64,000 nt of DNA from Candidatus Korarchaeum sp. (GCA_038888615.1 JAWAID010000001.1:806001-870000); one strand, 5' to 3'. Positions 49,201 to 57,753 are shown, counted from the stretch's first letter. The notes: generated from the letters alone by a model not told the origin. Made by a program: numbers and translations.

Positions 49201-49772
49201 TAGGGGTAAACCAGGGCCAACTCGAGGAGGAAGAAGGCAGCGAGTAGCAGGGTTAACGCCACGTAATTATCGAACCTGAACTCAAGATCCCTCCAGAGGC
49301 TTCTTCCCTTAAGGATCAAGTATAGGGAGGCGAGGCAGATCACGATAGATATCGTCACGATCGACTCCAAAGCCGGGAGCCTCACTGACATGTTAAGGAG
49401 CATCAGGAAAGTCAACGTAAGTCCTCCAAGGGAGAAGGAGAGACCAAGGGACTCCCAAGGATCCCCGGATACTAGGGGGGCTAAGGGGATGAACATGAGC
49501 ATGAGGAAGGTCATAAAGGTGAGGGAGCTGTAAGGTAAGGGGAGTAGCAGCGATAGGGCCAGTAGGAGGGGAGGTAATGAGGCCAGCATGACCTCGACCC
49601 TCATCACCTTGAGCGAGACTTTGAACTCCAGGTTCAGGAGAATCAGAGCCAGGAGAGGGACCAACAATAGGGGGAATTCGTAAAGACCGAGGTTCAAGGG
49701 GAAGCTGAGAGCCACTAGGAACGTTAGGCAGATCCCGAGAGGGATGTAAAGGTCCTTCAGGTCCGCTTTCAT
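46272..49772 (-). CDS. Very large polytopic membrane protein with long extracytoplasmic C-terminal part
   Basis: About 1166 aa and not firmly assignable. Residues 1-600 contain some 16-18 TM helices. A loop after about the sixth helix (MLTTNDVLYHQDAAWELARRPGDYHGWSYLGFHSLLG) carries acidic and His residues, as in GT-C type lipid-sugar glycosyltransferases (inference). Residues 620-1120 are beta-rich and extracytoplasmic, with many N-x-S/T sequons and a segment (NYRIFQVYLDKGVAVNRVVRGG ... LGVLGFETGNFTGTISGK) resembling concanavalin-like sandwiches. A final TM helix and basic tail end it. The TATA at 49796-49803 favours the ATG at 49772 over 49784. It is followed upstream by a GT4 gene, consistent with a surface-glycan role. 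Confidence 0.65.
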   Translation of the reverse strand: MKADLKDLYIPLGICLTFLVALSFPLNLGLYEFPLLLVPLLALILLNLEFKVSLKVMRVEVMLASLPPLLLALSLLLPLPYSSLTFMTFLMLMFIPLAPLVSGDPWESLGLSFSLGGLTLTFLMLLNMSVRLPALESIVTISIVICLASLYLILKGRSLWRDLEFRFDNYVALTLLLAAFFLLELALVYPYIFMLTTNDVLYHQDAAWELARRPGDYHGWSYLGFHSLLGTVYLIERADPFSVMLTAIPLNLMSFLIVASSFSKLRSRGEALLTWSLFTSLASLAVIRYGTSYDMLEKANEASYRSLIWSQPVFFWGLPLTTAIGLLAFLLYSDLYVEGRRKVLYVFSSTSLAFLLHVAEALVFSAYLVLVSLLLGRRRHSALGVTLAGLLLYSLYLIPGIYEGAPASTSLYLLISGALSLILSELRGRYLVEPLTRFERFISGGRSVMISALLALYSAGLIVWQLHLGEVNVSELFYLGHVPWFLYPNLLGIAGLLGILSLNSKMDEALKSYVLFILTSLLLGRAVTYLKLSVASFSYWEYRFPLYAALGLAVLSSLLLRRMRELSRSSKLQAILLAGLIVTGFSSTAFSIQLWDQLSERGSGAISTPDLNLAITGDLRADYPLLVLSHYSSTVSSLMHARDVMMQPSVWIAKGPEVPLLLLSDLSRGDKVAVLTTLGDLAFLNGENATYNYLFMFLGPIPSVPSLKILNLSKPPVPNASVSLILPSDVYFMRRSLIAYELVRGDLPIHSIYLSDDPGAPVGICIGPSSANQTIDEELPRERADLRWLYLRGNFSEVEGGLRVRATRNIAITTYELDRGELVLNACGDLAGYVGIIYEFENLKNYRIFQVYLDKGVAVNRVVRGGSVSSGTPVPVPLSWECNEIRLRLGDHLEASVNGRVIELPDVGGLGVLGFETGNFTGTISGKVSGSHSLIWKDDLCSLKLDVSGELREWVERGLRNLTEAKRMFPGLKISVSGVESEVPRIKAIITGLKVSGSVKISGRPVWIMKEGTKTYLNSTELVLRAEKLEYLRGDGFYADLSLEGVPGMSSLVVRFRTPVRIEASGEVKLERYHAFQRSVREARDVSTSEANLTLIAADRAILLSELESPEKDLSERELLFKTFDETKYLPETLASFLPLALVFYRTAARSERAKARREIGVNRRK

Positions 49773-49831
49773 CGGAAGATCCATCGAGGGAGAATATTAA
49801 AAACTCACCTGAGATGGAGCGGTTACTCAAG

Positions 49832-51001
49832 TCATCCGCTAAGGACTTCCCTGTAGACGTCGACCACCCTCTTAACTACGTTCTCCCATGAGAAGGAGAG
49901 AGCGTAGCTCCTTATGGTATCAGGATCCCAACCCCTGCTCAGCGCTATTGCTATCCTCTCAGCAAGCCCATCAGGATCCCCCGGTTCGCAGAGCAGACCA
50001 TAATCCTCTGAGACTATGATCTCCTCACTTCCTCCGTTCTTAGTAGCTACAACCGGCTTTCCACAAGCCATAGCCTCTATTTGAACAACTCCGAAGCTCT
50101 CGCTCAAGCTGGGCAAAACGAATACATCGCAGGAGTTCATCCAAAGCGAGAGCTCATCCTCAGGGATGAACCCTAGGAGCTTCACCTTACTCTCAAGCCC
50201 CAGCTTCCTCACAATCCTCCTTAACTCCTTCCCGTAAGGCCCGATCCCCCCAATGAAGCAGAGGACATCATGATGCTCCCTCAGCACCTTCGGCATGGCT
50301 CTTATCAAATACTGAAACCCCTTCCTGGGTACCAGAGCTCCCAAGGAGAATATCACCTTACTCCCCATCGGTAGCCCAAGCCTTTCCCTAGCTTCCCTCA
50401 CATCCATAGCCCTTATCCTCCTCGGGCTGAACCCGTTGGGTATCGAAAAGACCCTGCTGTTGAACTCCCTTAGGAGGGATGAATCGGACCTGTTCACCCT
50501 TATCAGAGCGTCAGCTTCCCTCCAAGTGTAGTGGATCTTGCTGCTACCTGATCCGTACTCCTCCAGGAACCACTCCCTGTTCTCGTGGATCGTCACAACA
50601 ACCGGGGTTCCGAAAGCATCACCCAGCTTCACAGCAGCATATCCACAGGGCCAAGTGAAGTGAGCATGTATCAAATCGAACCTAATACCCCTTCTCTTAA
50701 TCATCCTCTCGTAAATCTTAGCTAACCTATCGCCTAAAGCCCTACTAATTCTACTGGGCAGGTAGACCGTGGATTTAACGTGAACGCTGACGTTCTCAGG
50801 GACCTCGCTCAGGTCGAGCAAGCTGCTCTTCCTGAACCTCCTGACCCAGTCCAAGTACCCTGAGAACGGGAGGAGGTTCGAGAGCTCAGCGAGGATGTTG
50901 TGATGCACTAGTACGTTCACCTCGCTGATCGACTTCGATTCCTCATCCACGAGCCCCTTTACGAAGCTGTTGTAGTGAGGGGCTATGACCAAGAGCCTCA
51001 T
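49832..51001 (-). CDS. Glycosyltransferase family 4
   Basis: A 389-aa retaining GT-B enzyme: DLIHAHFTWPCGYAAVKLGDAFGTPVVVTIHE in the first lobe, IFSLGALVPRKGFQYLIRAMPKV, and the donor-site VFVLPSLSESFGVVQIEAMACGKPVVATKNGGSEEI with the E-x7-E motif. It uses a nucleotide-sugar donor, probably to build a cell-surface glycan or glycolipid. It lies 60 bp upstream of the large membrane protein gene on the same strand. Confidence 0.92.
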   Translation of the reverse strand: MRLLVIAPHYNSFVKGLVDEESKSISEVNVLVHHNILAELSNLLPFSGYLDWVRRFRKSSLLDLSEVPENVSVHVKSTVYLPSRISRALGDRLAKIYERMIKRRGIRFDLIHAHFTWPCGYAAVKLGDAFGTPVVVTIHENREWFLEEYGSGSSKIHYTWREADALIRVNRSDSSLLREFNSRVFSIPNGFSPRRIRAMDVREARERLGLPMGSKVIFSLGALVPRKGFQYLIRAMPKVLREHHDVLCFIGGIGPYGKELRRIVRKLGLESKVKLLGFIPEDELSLWMNSCDVFVLPSLSESFGVVQIEAMACGKPVVATKNGGSEEIIVSEDYGLLCEPGDPDGLAERIAIALSRGWDPDTIRSYALSFSWENVVKRVVDVYREVLSG

Positions 51002-51083
51002 CGGAGCACCCTTCAGGACGCCGGCTTGAGGTTCGAATTTAAAATTACCTTAAACGTAGCTGAGCTTTCCTGGAGTAAAGGGT

Positions 51084-51962
51084 TTAGATGAGGGACCTCA
51101 GTATGCCATCCAGAGCTATCGCCAGGAAGATCACTCCCTCGACGGGGCTAGCCACCTTGTACATCCTCCTCGCCTCCCCTCTCTCAGGCCTCCTAGCGTA
51201 CCTGATGGAGTGGTAGAGGAACCTGAGGGTGATCGGTAGGGAGAAGATGAGGAAGAGTGGGCCGAATGGCCCTATTGCGAACAGGAGGAGCTGAGAGGTT
51301 ATCAGGAGGAAGTTAGATGCTACTATCAGCTCAGAGGTTCTCTTGATCCCCCACTTGACGGGCGCCATGGGTACGCGGGCGTTGGCGTAATCGTCCAGGT
51401 AGTAGATCGATATGTACCATATGTGCGAGGGGATCCAGAGCATCGTGATCAGAGCTATCAAGACAGCTTGAACCTCCATCGTATCCCTAGCTGCCGCCCA
51501 ACCAGCTAGCGAGGGAGCAGCCCCAGCTAAGCCTCCGAAGATTATCGAGAGAGGGGTCCTCCTCTTCGTCCAGAGCGTGTAAACCACTATATCGAATATC
51601 ATGCCCAGCGACGTTGAGAACGCTACCCAGAAGTTTATGATCGAGGATAAAGCAAGTCCAACTGAGAACAGGAGCAAGCCGAAGAGGAGAGCATCCCACT
51701 TCGATAACCTACCGGCTGGAACGGGCCTGTCCCTGGTCCTAGGCATCATAGCGTCTATGTCCGCATCCAAAGCCATGTTCAGGGAGGTGGTGCCGGATAT
51801 CGAGAGGAGCATGGCGGCCGCCAGCATCACTAGAGTGTCTATCCTAGTCCCTCCAGCGCCCAAGTAAGTGAATATGGATGTTAGAAGGAGTAAGGAAGTT
51901 TGTTTCGGTTTAGTTAAGCATAGGAGATCCGATAACCTCAACTTAAGCGAGCTGACTTGCAA
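51084..51962 (-). CDS. ctaB: Protoheme IX farnesyltransferase-like UbiA prenyltransferase
   Basis: A 292-aa UbiA-superfamily protein with about eight or nine TM helices. The first Asp-rich motif is NMALDADIDAMMPRTRDRPVPAGRL, the CtaB form with N-x-x-x-D-x-x-x-D. FGGLAGAAPSLAGWAAARD and LWIPSHIWYISIYYLDDYANARVPMAPV (second motif) follow. CtaB converts heme b to heme O for heme-copper oxidases, but no oxidase genes are nearby. The start at 51962 is a TTG-type frame start next to the following gene. Confidence 0.88.
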   Translation of the reverse strand: MQVSSLKLRLSDLLCLTKPKQTSLLLLTSIFTYLGAGGTRIDTLVMLAAAMLLSISGTTSLNMALDADIDAMMPRTRDRPVPAGRLSKWDALLFGLLLFSVGLALSSIINFWVAFSTSLGMIFDIVVYTLWTKRRTPLSIIFGGLAGAAPSLAGWAAARDTMEVQAVLIALITMLWIPSHIWYISIYYLDDYANARVPMAPVKWGIKRTSELIVASNFLLITSQLLLFAIGPFGPLFLIFSLPITLRFLYHSIRYARRPERGEARRMYKVASPVEGVIFLAIALDGILRSLI

Positions 51963-51971
51963 GCTCCCACC

Positions 51972-53048
51972 TCACGACCTGTAGGAGTAGAGCTTCACCA
52001 GCGTGTCCGTGACGACCTCGCCCTCCATGAACCTGTTGCTCACCTCTATAACCCTACCACCGAACGGTATGATGGGGTTAACGTAGAGCAGCTCGAAAGG
52101 AGCCATGGCCTCCCAGCTAGGATATCTCATGGCGTACTTCAGGACGAGGACGGCTCTCAACTGACTATCCCCCACACGGTAGGTGATGGATCTGCTCACG
52201 CTGTTACCGGCTATCTCGAAGTGGGTCCTGTTACCGTAGCTCTCCATCTTGAACGTGAGGTAGACGGTTCCCAATCCGCCGGATGTGGAGGGGCACTCGT
52301 CCATCCGCTGGGTCACGCTGCCATCCATCATGTTCACGAAGGCGCACTTCCTCGGTCTCCACAGTTCATCCACCAAGTAGTAGCTCACGGTCGTGTAGTT
52401 AACCCCCAGGTAGAGGTAGCTGGACTTGTAGGTGAGGTTGAAGAGGGGGGTGCCGTTCAGAGTGACCCTCTTAGCCCTTACGACCTCAGAGCCCCAGGGA
52501 ACCGGGTAGAACTCCATGGACTCGTTGTCGTAGAGGTACCTCTCCCTGTAGTAGATGGCATAGCTACCGTCCTTGAAGTCAACGGGGTAGCCTGCCCACC
52601 TCCAGAGCCTCGTGACCCTTATCGAGTCCTTGAAGAAGTAGGGAACCGCCTCGCTCGTCTCCCTCCTCGTGTTTCCAGCTATCACAATCACGTCCCTCCC
52701 CCCCTTGTAGACCGATATCAGGAACGTCCTGGGCTCCCTCATCAGGGCAGTGGCGTTGTCAGGAGGTATGTAGTTCGAGGATATCTCCCCAACCCCCTCG
52801 TAAGCCCTGGGCCCTCCTAGGATTATTATCACATCGTGCTTCTCGAGGGCCCTGCTGAATTCCTTAGGGCCTATTATCTCGAAGGTGATGTTTGACTCAC
52901 TGAGAAGCCCTCCTATGAATAGGGCAGTGGGCCTATCGGCCTCATTACTTATTATCGCGACGCTAGGCTTTCTATCAGCTTCTAAATGAAGGACTGGGGC
53001 TAGGAGCAGCGGGATCAGGATGACCAGTAGTGAGGTCCTTTCCCTCAT
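51972..53048 (-). CDS. Secreted protein with S-layer-like or cell-surface features
   Basis: A 358-aa unrecognised extracellular protein. A signal peptide (TSLLVILIPLLLAPVLHLEA) is followed by a Rossmann-like N-terminal segment (SVAIISNEADRPTALFIGGLLSESNITFEIIG, HDVIIILGGPRAYEGVGEIS), a pattern seen in archaeal secreted and S-layer-associated proteins. A beta-rich region with several N-x-S/T sites follows (NGTPLFNLTYKSSYLYLGVNYTT). No C-terminal anchor is evident. The frame opens at 53198, but the ATG at 53048 follows a TATA core (53070-53079) by about 26 bp. It is divergent from the propeller protein and 9 bp upstream of ctaB, with which it may be co-transcribed. Confidence 0.65.
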   Translation of the reverse strand: MRERTSLLVILIPLLLAPVLHLEADRKPSVAIISNEADRPTALFIGGLLSESNITFEIIGPKEFSRALEKHDVIIILGGPRAYEGVGEISSNYIPPDNATALMREPRTFLISVYKGGRDVIVIAGNTRRETSEAVPYFFKDSIRVTRLWRWAGYPVDFKDGSYAIYYRERYLYDNESMEFYPVPWGSEVVRAKRVTLNGTPLFNLTYKSSYLYLGVNYTTVSYYLVDELWRPRKCAFVNMMDGSVTQRMDECPSTSGGLGTVYLTFKMESYGNRTHFEIAGNSVSRSITYRVGDSQLRAVLVLKYAMRYPSWEAMAPFELLYVNPIIPFGGRVIEVSNRFMEGEVVTDTLVKLYSYRS

Positions 53049-53068
53049 CGCAGCTCCTCGGATGACAC

Positions 53069-53080
53069 GCTTAAAAAGAT
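53069..53080. promoter_or_regulatory. Shared bidirectional core promoter
   Basis: GCTTAAAAAGAT on the plus strand reads ATCTTTTTAAGC on the minus strand. The ATGs at 53099 (plus) and 53048 (minus) are each 25-26 bp from its centre, so one TATA-like core could serve both leaderless genes. Confidence 0.5.
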
Positions 53081-53098
53081 TTACAGTTAGCGCGATTG

Positions 53099-54436
53099 AT
53101 GCGTTCCGAAGCGGGCCTGCTCCTCGTGATACTAGTCCTTCAGACGCTGCAAGCAGCGGGATCTCCCTACTTGGAGGTATCCAAGCTAGTGAGCCCATCC
53201 GGAATAGAGCAGGTGATAATGAGGGATGAGTACGCTCTGCTCAAGACCGGGGAGGGGTTGGTCCTCCTGGAGGGGAGTTCGGGGAGGAACCTGAACATCG
53301 GTGAGGGGAGGTTGATTGATGGGAAGGGGGCCTTCTTTCAGTCAGGAGGGAGACTTTACGAGATCTCCGGCGGAGGAGCGAGGGAGGTGGCCGAGTGCGG
53401 GGACTGCACCTTCTTCCCCTACTCCAGCGAGAGGTACGCCATGTCGAATAGGGAGGGGCTCACCCTCAGGATGGATGGTGAGGAGATTAGGGTGATGCTG
53501 AGACCTCAGATCGGCAAGTGGTCTGATGAGGGGAATTACTTCGCAGCGCTATCGGGCAGCACGCTCTACGTGGTCTCCGAGAGGGGGATCATCTGGAGCA
53601 TGAGCCTCACCACCCAGGTCTTCGATATCGACCTCTCGAAGGATCTAGTGATCTTGACAACGAAGAACTGCGAGATCTACGCTTACAGAATAGGTAAGGG
53701 AGTAGCTTGGACCAACAGGCTCTGCGGCTGCTGCATCCCGCTTAAGCTAGCTTCATCAAGCGAAATAGTGGCAGTGGCCCTTCAGGGGGAGGAGTTGGTA
53801 CTGCTCGATCCGTCCACCGGGAGGGTGGTGCAGAGGGTGAGCATACCCGCTTACTCCGTTCAGGTCCACGATGACCTGATAGCCGCCCTGGATTCGGGAG
53901 GAGTAGTCCACGTATTAGCGGACTCCAGCAAGCTCGAGGTTGAGGGTAAGAGCTCAGGGGCCCTCCTCACCTGGGACCTCCCGACTTGGCTGAGGGGGGA
54001 GCTGATCTACGAAGCCGGTGAGAGAATCAGCATCTCGAGGAGGTCCTTCATCCCGCTGACCCCTGGAAACGTGACCTTGAGGCTGAAGGACCCAAACGGC
54101 GTGGAAGTGAGGAGGGAGGTAGTTGTGAAGCCGTTGGAGGTGACCTTAACTCCTGAAGGAGATGTGGAAGTGAGAGGGGATGGAGAGCTCTCCGTGAGGG
54201 CTCAGGGCAGGACCTACGAGGGGGAGAGGGTCAGGGTGGACACGGGCTTCCTTCCCCAATATACCGTAGAAATATTAAATTATGGAGTCCCTATAGGAAA
54301 ATATTCTTGCTATAATTCCAGGTTCACGATGATAGCACTGGCAGCGGTCCTCGTGGCGATCTCAGCGCTGGTGCTGGCGAAGGGGTTTTTAGCGAGCGGT
54401 TCCCGAGGGGCGTATGGACCTGGGGCTGAGGGGTAA
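53099..54436 (+). CDS. Secreted beta-propeller-like protein with C-terminal TM anchor
   Basis: A 445-aa type-I membrane protein. A signal peptide (LLLVILVLQTLQAAGS) is followed by repeated four-strand modules of the PQQ/WD type: GEGLVLLEGSSGRNLNIGEG, GSTLYVVSERGIIWSMSL, CEIYAYRIGKGVAWTNRL, EELVLLDPSTGRVVQRVSI. An Ig-like or PEGA-like stretch follows (PGNVTLRLKDPNGVEVRREVVV), then a TM helix (TMIALAAVLVAISALVLA). A CGDC and a CGCC cysteine pair are unusual for an exported protein. Function unknown. It overlaps the SDR gene by 23 bp. Confidence 0.7.
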   Translation: MRSEAGLLLVILVLQTLQAAGSPYLEVSKLVSPSGIEQVIMRDEYALLKTGEGLVLLEGSSGRNLNIGEGRLIDGKGAFFQSGGRLYEISGGGAREVAECGDCTFFPYSSERYAMSNREGLTLRMDGEEIRVMLRPQIGKWSDEGNYFAALSGSTLYVVSERGIIWSMSLTTQVFDIDLSKDLVILTTKNCEIYAYRIGKGVAWTNRLCGCCIPLKLASSSEIVAVALQGEELVLLDPSTGRVVQRVSIPAYSVQVHDDLIAALDSGGVVHVLADSSKLEVEGKSSGALLTWDLPTWLRGELIYEAGERISISRRSFIPLTPGNVTLRLKDPNGVEVRREVVVKPLEVTLTPEGDVEVRGDGELSVRAQGRTYEGERVRVDTGFLPQYTVEILNYGVPIGKYSCYNSRFTMIALAAVLVAISALVLAKGFLASGSRGAYGPGAEG

Positions 54437-55190
54437 GCTAGCCGTCCTGACGGGGGCTAGCTCCGGTATGGGTAAGGCGGCAGCCCTCTCCCTACTCAAG
54501 GAGGGAGCTAGGGTTCTGATAGCCTCGAGGAGTGAGGAGAGGCTGAGGAGGGCCGCTGAGGAGCTATCTAGGGAGGGAGAGGTCCACATTCAGGTGGCCG
54601 ATGTGACTAAGGCTGAGGACGTAGAGGGGCTCTACAGGAGGGCTGAAGAGCTGGGAGGGGCTGAAATACTGGTTGTGAGCTATGGAGGGCCTAGGATAGC
54701 TAGGTTCAGTGATTTGGAGGATAGGGATTGGTACGATTCCTTTGAGCTGCTCGTCATGAGCTCAGTCAGGTTATCCAGGTCCTTCGGCTACAGGATGAAG
54801 GAGAGAGGGTGGGGAAGAATCGTCTTCATAACCTCAACAGCTATAAGAGAAGTTAACATGGACATACCACTCTCCTCAATCGTTAGGGTATCGCTATCAA
54901 GTCTGATCAAGGTGCTATCTAGGGAACTGGCTCCCGAGGTCACCGTGAACGGGGTGATGCCGGGCAGGATAATGACGGAGAGGCAGAGGGAGCTGTTGAC
55001 GGTTAAAGCGAGGGAGAGAGGGATGAGCCTGGAGCAGATGGAAGCGGAGGCTTCGGCTGAGATTCCAGCTAAGAGATTCGGGAGACCTGAGGAGGTAGGA
55101 GACCTCATAGCTTTCCTCTGTAGCGAGAGGGCTGGTTACGTGTCCGGGGCCCTCATCCCGGTGGATGGTGGCTATCTGACCTGCATATGA
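54414..55190 (+). CDS. Short-chain dehydrogenase/reductase with altered catalytic tetrad
   Basis: A 258-aa SDR: Rossmann motif TGASSGMGKAAALSLLKEGARVLIASR, ADVTKAEDVE, GRIVFITSTA and a C-terminal SGALIPVDGGY. At the usual YxxxK site the sequence is LSSIVRVSLSSLIKVL, with Ser in place of Tyr and Arg in place of Lys. NAG is SYGG. Classical oxidoreductase chemistry is therefore doubtful, although archaeal relatives with the same substitution are common enough that another activity may exist. It starts inside the end of the propeller gene and is followed by an M42 peptidase. Confidence 0.85.
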   Translation: MDLGLRGKLAVLTGASSGMGKAAALSLLKEGARVLIASRSEERLRRAAEELSREGEVHIQVADVTKAEDVEGLYRRAEELGGAEILVVSYGGPRIARFSDLEDRDWYDSFELLVMSSVRLSRSFGYRMKERGWGRIVFITSTAIREVNMDIPLSSIVRVSLSSLIKVLSRELAPEVTVNGVMPGRIMTERQRELLTVKARERGMSLEQMEAEASAEIPAKRFGRPEEVGDLIAFLCSERAGYVSGALIPVDGGYLTCI

Positions 55191-55199
55191 GGTGATGGT

Positions 55200-56225
55200 A
55201 TGAGGTGGCTCCCTCTCCTTGAGAGGCTCTCCACGGCCTCGGGGCCTCCGGGCTTCGAGGACGAGGTAAGGGATTTGATAAGGGGGGAGCTCCGAGGCAG
55301 CGTGGACGAGCTTCACGAGGACAACTTCGGCAACCTCTACGCGATCAAGGGGAGGGGAGGGAGGAGGGTCATGCTAGCTGCCCACATGGATGAGGTAGCC
55401 ATGATGGTCAGGTACGTCGAGCCTAACGGTTTCCTGAGGTTCGCACCCCTAGGAGGGCTCAGCCCCTCCCAGCTGATAGCTCAGAGGGTGGTGGTTCACG
55501 GGAGCGTGAGGCTCAGGGGCGTGATAGGGTCGACGCCGGCTCACATGGGAGGGGAGGAGAGGATCCCGAAGGTGGAGGAGATGTACGTCGACGTGGGGGC
55601 AGCGAGTAGGGAGGAGGTCGGGAAGCTAGGGGTCAGGCCTGGGACCCCGATCACCTTCGACGCCCCCTTCACCTACCAACCGGAGACCGGGGTGGTGATG
55701 GGGAAGGCCCTCGACGATAGGCTGGGATGCCTAGTGCTAGCTGAGGCCATAGCCGATGCTGAGCCCAAGGATAGGGTATTCGCGGTCTTCACTTGCGAGG
55801 AGGAGAGAGGACTCAGGGGAGCTCAGGTGGCCGCTAGTAGGGTGAGGCCCGAGCTGGCCTTCGTCATAGAGGGGACCATAGCTTCGGACGTCCCAGGGGT
55901 GCCTGAGCACAGTCACATAACGCAGCTCGGGAAGGGGCCCGCTATCAGGGTCATGGATAGGAGCGTCATAGTCAGGAGGTGGCTTCTGGACTCGATCGTC
56001 TCAAGGGCCGAGGAGCTGGGGATACCTTACCAGCTCCAGCTCTCCCCCATCAGCAGTACTGACGCTGGACCCATAAGCGTGAGTAACGAGGGCGTTCCGG
56101 TGGGGGTGATCTCAGTCCCAGCCCGCTACATACACTCCCCTCAGGCCCTAGCTAAGGTGAGGGACGTGGAGAACACCATGAAGCTGGTTAAGAGCTTACT
56201 GGAGGACCCTCCCACTAGGACTTAA
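55200..56225 (+). CDS. M42-family aminopeptidase (TET/FrvX-like)
   Basis: A 341-aa binuclear zinc aminopeptidase: AAHMDEVAMMVR (His and Asp ligands), DVGAASREE, GKALDDRLGCLVLAEAI (bridging Asp), FTCEEERGLRGA (catalytic Glu pair), AFVIEGTIASD, and PISSTDAGPISVSNEGVPVGVISVPARYIHS. TET-type enzymes form dodecameric particles that trim peptides. That fits a peptide-using lifestyle suggested by the opp operon. It lies 9 bp after the SDR gene on the same strand. Confidence 0.92.
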   Translation: MRWLPLLERLSTASGPPGFEDEVRDLIRGELRGSVDELHEDNFGNLYAIKGRGGRRVMLAAHMDEVAMMVRYVEPNGFLRFAPLGGLSPSQLIAQRVVVHGSVRLRGVIGSTPAHMGGEERIPKVEEMYVDVGAASREEVGKLGVRPGTPITFDAPFTYQPETGVVMGKALDDRLGCLVLAEAIADAEPKDRVFAVFTCEEERGLRGAQVAASRVRPELAFVIEGTIASDVPGVPEHSHITQLGKGPAIRVMDRSVIVRRWLLDSIVSRAEELGIPYQLQLSPISSTDAGPISVSNEGVPVGVISVPARYIHSPQALAKVRDVENTMKLVKSLLEDPPTRT

Positions 56226-56256
56226 CGGATTTTATTTTGTCGGTCTGAGGAAGCGT

Positions 56257-57753
56257 ATGAGACACCCCTACATGACCTACGGTGGTTTAGTAGCTAGCGA
56301 ACATTACTTAGCTTCTACACTAGCCTCAGAGGTCCTCAGAGATGGAGGAAACGCCGTAGATGCGGCTGTAACAGCTTCCCTCTCGCTCTCAATCCTCCTT
56401 CCCCATCTGAGCGGGCTAGGAGGGGACTTCTTCGCTCTGGTGAGGAGGGGGAGGGAGGTGAGGTTCGTGGACGGCTCGGGTCCCTCTCCCCGCGAGCTGA
56501 GCAGGGAGGAGCTGCTGAGGAGGGGGTTCAGGGAGATGCCAGCTAAGGGACCCCTCTCCATCACGGTGCCGGGCTACGTAGATGCCCTTCACCTGATGTG
56601 GAGGAGGTACGGTAGGATGGACTGGAGCGAGCTCGTCTTCAGGGCTTCTAGGATAGCCAGAGATGGGTTTCCGGTCTCTAAGAGTTTATCAGATGCTGTT
56701 AAGCTCTATAAGGAGTTCTTATCGGCTGACGAAGGGTCGGCCTCAACTTACCTGGGAGTGGGGGAGCGGGGGTCTCGGAAGAAGTTCGATGGTCTCGCAT
56801 CAGCCCTAGAGAGGATAGCTGAGGATCCGAGGGACTTCTACGAGGGGGAGATAGCCTCGAGCATCGTGAAGTACGTCAGGGAGAGGGGAGGGGTTCTCTC
56901 GCTGGACGACCTCTCCAGTTACCACGCTAGCGAGGGTCAGCCCGTATCCGCTAGGCTCTGGGGTTGCGAGGCCTACGAGATGCCCCCTCCGACGCAGGGC
57001 TTGACCACGCTGCACATGATGATGCTGACCGAGGGGCTGGGAGGACCTTCCTCGCTCGAGAGGGTGAGGAAGCTGATCGAGGTATCGAGGAGGGCTTACG
57101 CCATCAGGGATAAGTACATAACGGATCCCAGGTATATGAGCGTGAGCTTGAGCGAGCTTATGGATCCCTCCATCCTCAATGAGGCTGGGAATGTGGGGAG
57201 ATTCGGTGAGGGAGATACGACCTTCTTCGCGGTGATCGATCCGGATGGAATGATCGTAGCTGGGATACAGAGCATCTTCACGGCCTTCGGCTCAGGTCTG
57301 ACCGAACCGGGTTACCAGGTGACGCTGAACTGCAGGGGATCGAGCTTTTCCCTGGATGAGGGACATGTGAACAAGCTTGAACCGGGGAAGAGGACCCTAC
57401 ACACTCTATCAGCTCTCCTCATGAACTGCGGCAGTGACTGGTACGCTATAGGGACTTCAGGTGGTCACTTCAGGCCTCAGATTCACTGGTGGATCTCAAC
57501 AAACCTCCTGAAGTACGGAATGGATTGTCAGGAGGCTCTTGACTTTCCAAGAGCTTACTTAGACCTATCAAGCAACACTTTAGTCGCTGAGGAGGGAATA
57601 GAACTCGATGGTAGCTTGAAAGTGAATCTGAAGGTAGAGAGGTACCCATCTAGGCTTGGTGTCGCTGCCCTAGCTCTGATGAGGGGGGACGGCCTCAGGG
57701 TAGGGTGCGCGGACGTGAGAGGGGACGGGGGGTGCTCGGGGACCCTACGCTAA
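56257..57753 (+). CDS. Gamma-glutamyltransferase-like Ntn hydrolase
   Basis: A 498-aa Ntn-hydrolase. ASEHYLASTLASEVLRDGGNAVDAAVTASLSLSILLPHLSGLGGDFFALV is the N-terminal GGT signature. EMPPPTQGLTTLHMMMLTEG follows. The autoprocessing nucleophile is the Thr in FGEGDTTFFAVIDPDGMIVAGIQS (about residue 327). TSGGHFRPQIHWW is near the end. It hydrolyses or transfers gamma-glutamyl groups (or, in related families, other acyl groups). No signal peptide is seen, so the enzyme appears cytoplasmic, unlike bacterial Ggt. It converges with the MgtE-like gene (4-bp overlap of ends). Confidence 0.88.
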   Translation: MRHPYMTYGGLVASEHYLASTLASEVLRDGGNAVDAAVTASLSLSILLPHLSGLGGDFFALVRRGREVRFVDGSGPSPRELSREELLRRGFREMPAKGPLSITVPGYVDALHLMWRRYGRMDWSELVFRASRIARDGFPVSKSLSDAVKLYKEFLSADEGSASTYLGVGERGSRKKFDGLASALERIAEDPRDFYEGEIASSIVKYVRERGGVLSLDDLSSYHASEGQPVSARLWGCEAYEMPPPTQGLTTLHMMMLTEGLGGPSSLERVRKLIEVSRRAYAIRDKYITDPRYMSVSLSELMDPSILNEAGNVGRFGEGDTTFFAVIDPDGMIVAGIQSIFTAFGSGLTEPGYQVTLNCRGSSFSLDEGHVNKLEPGKRTLHTLSALLMNCGSDWYAIGTSGGHFRPQIHWWISTNLLKYGMDCQEALDFPRAYLDLSSNTLVAEEGIELDGSLKVNLKVERYPSRLGVAALALMRGDGLRVGCADVRGDGGCSGTLR

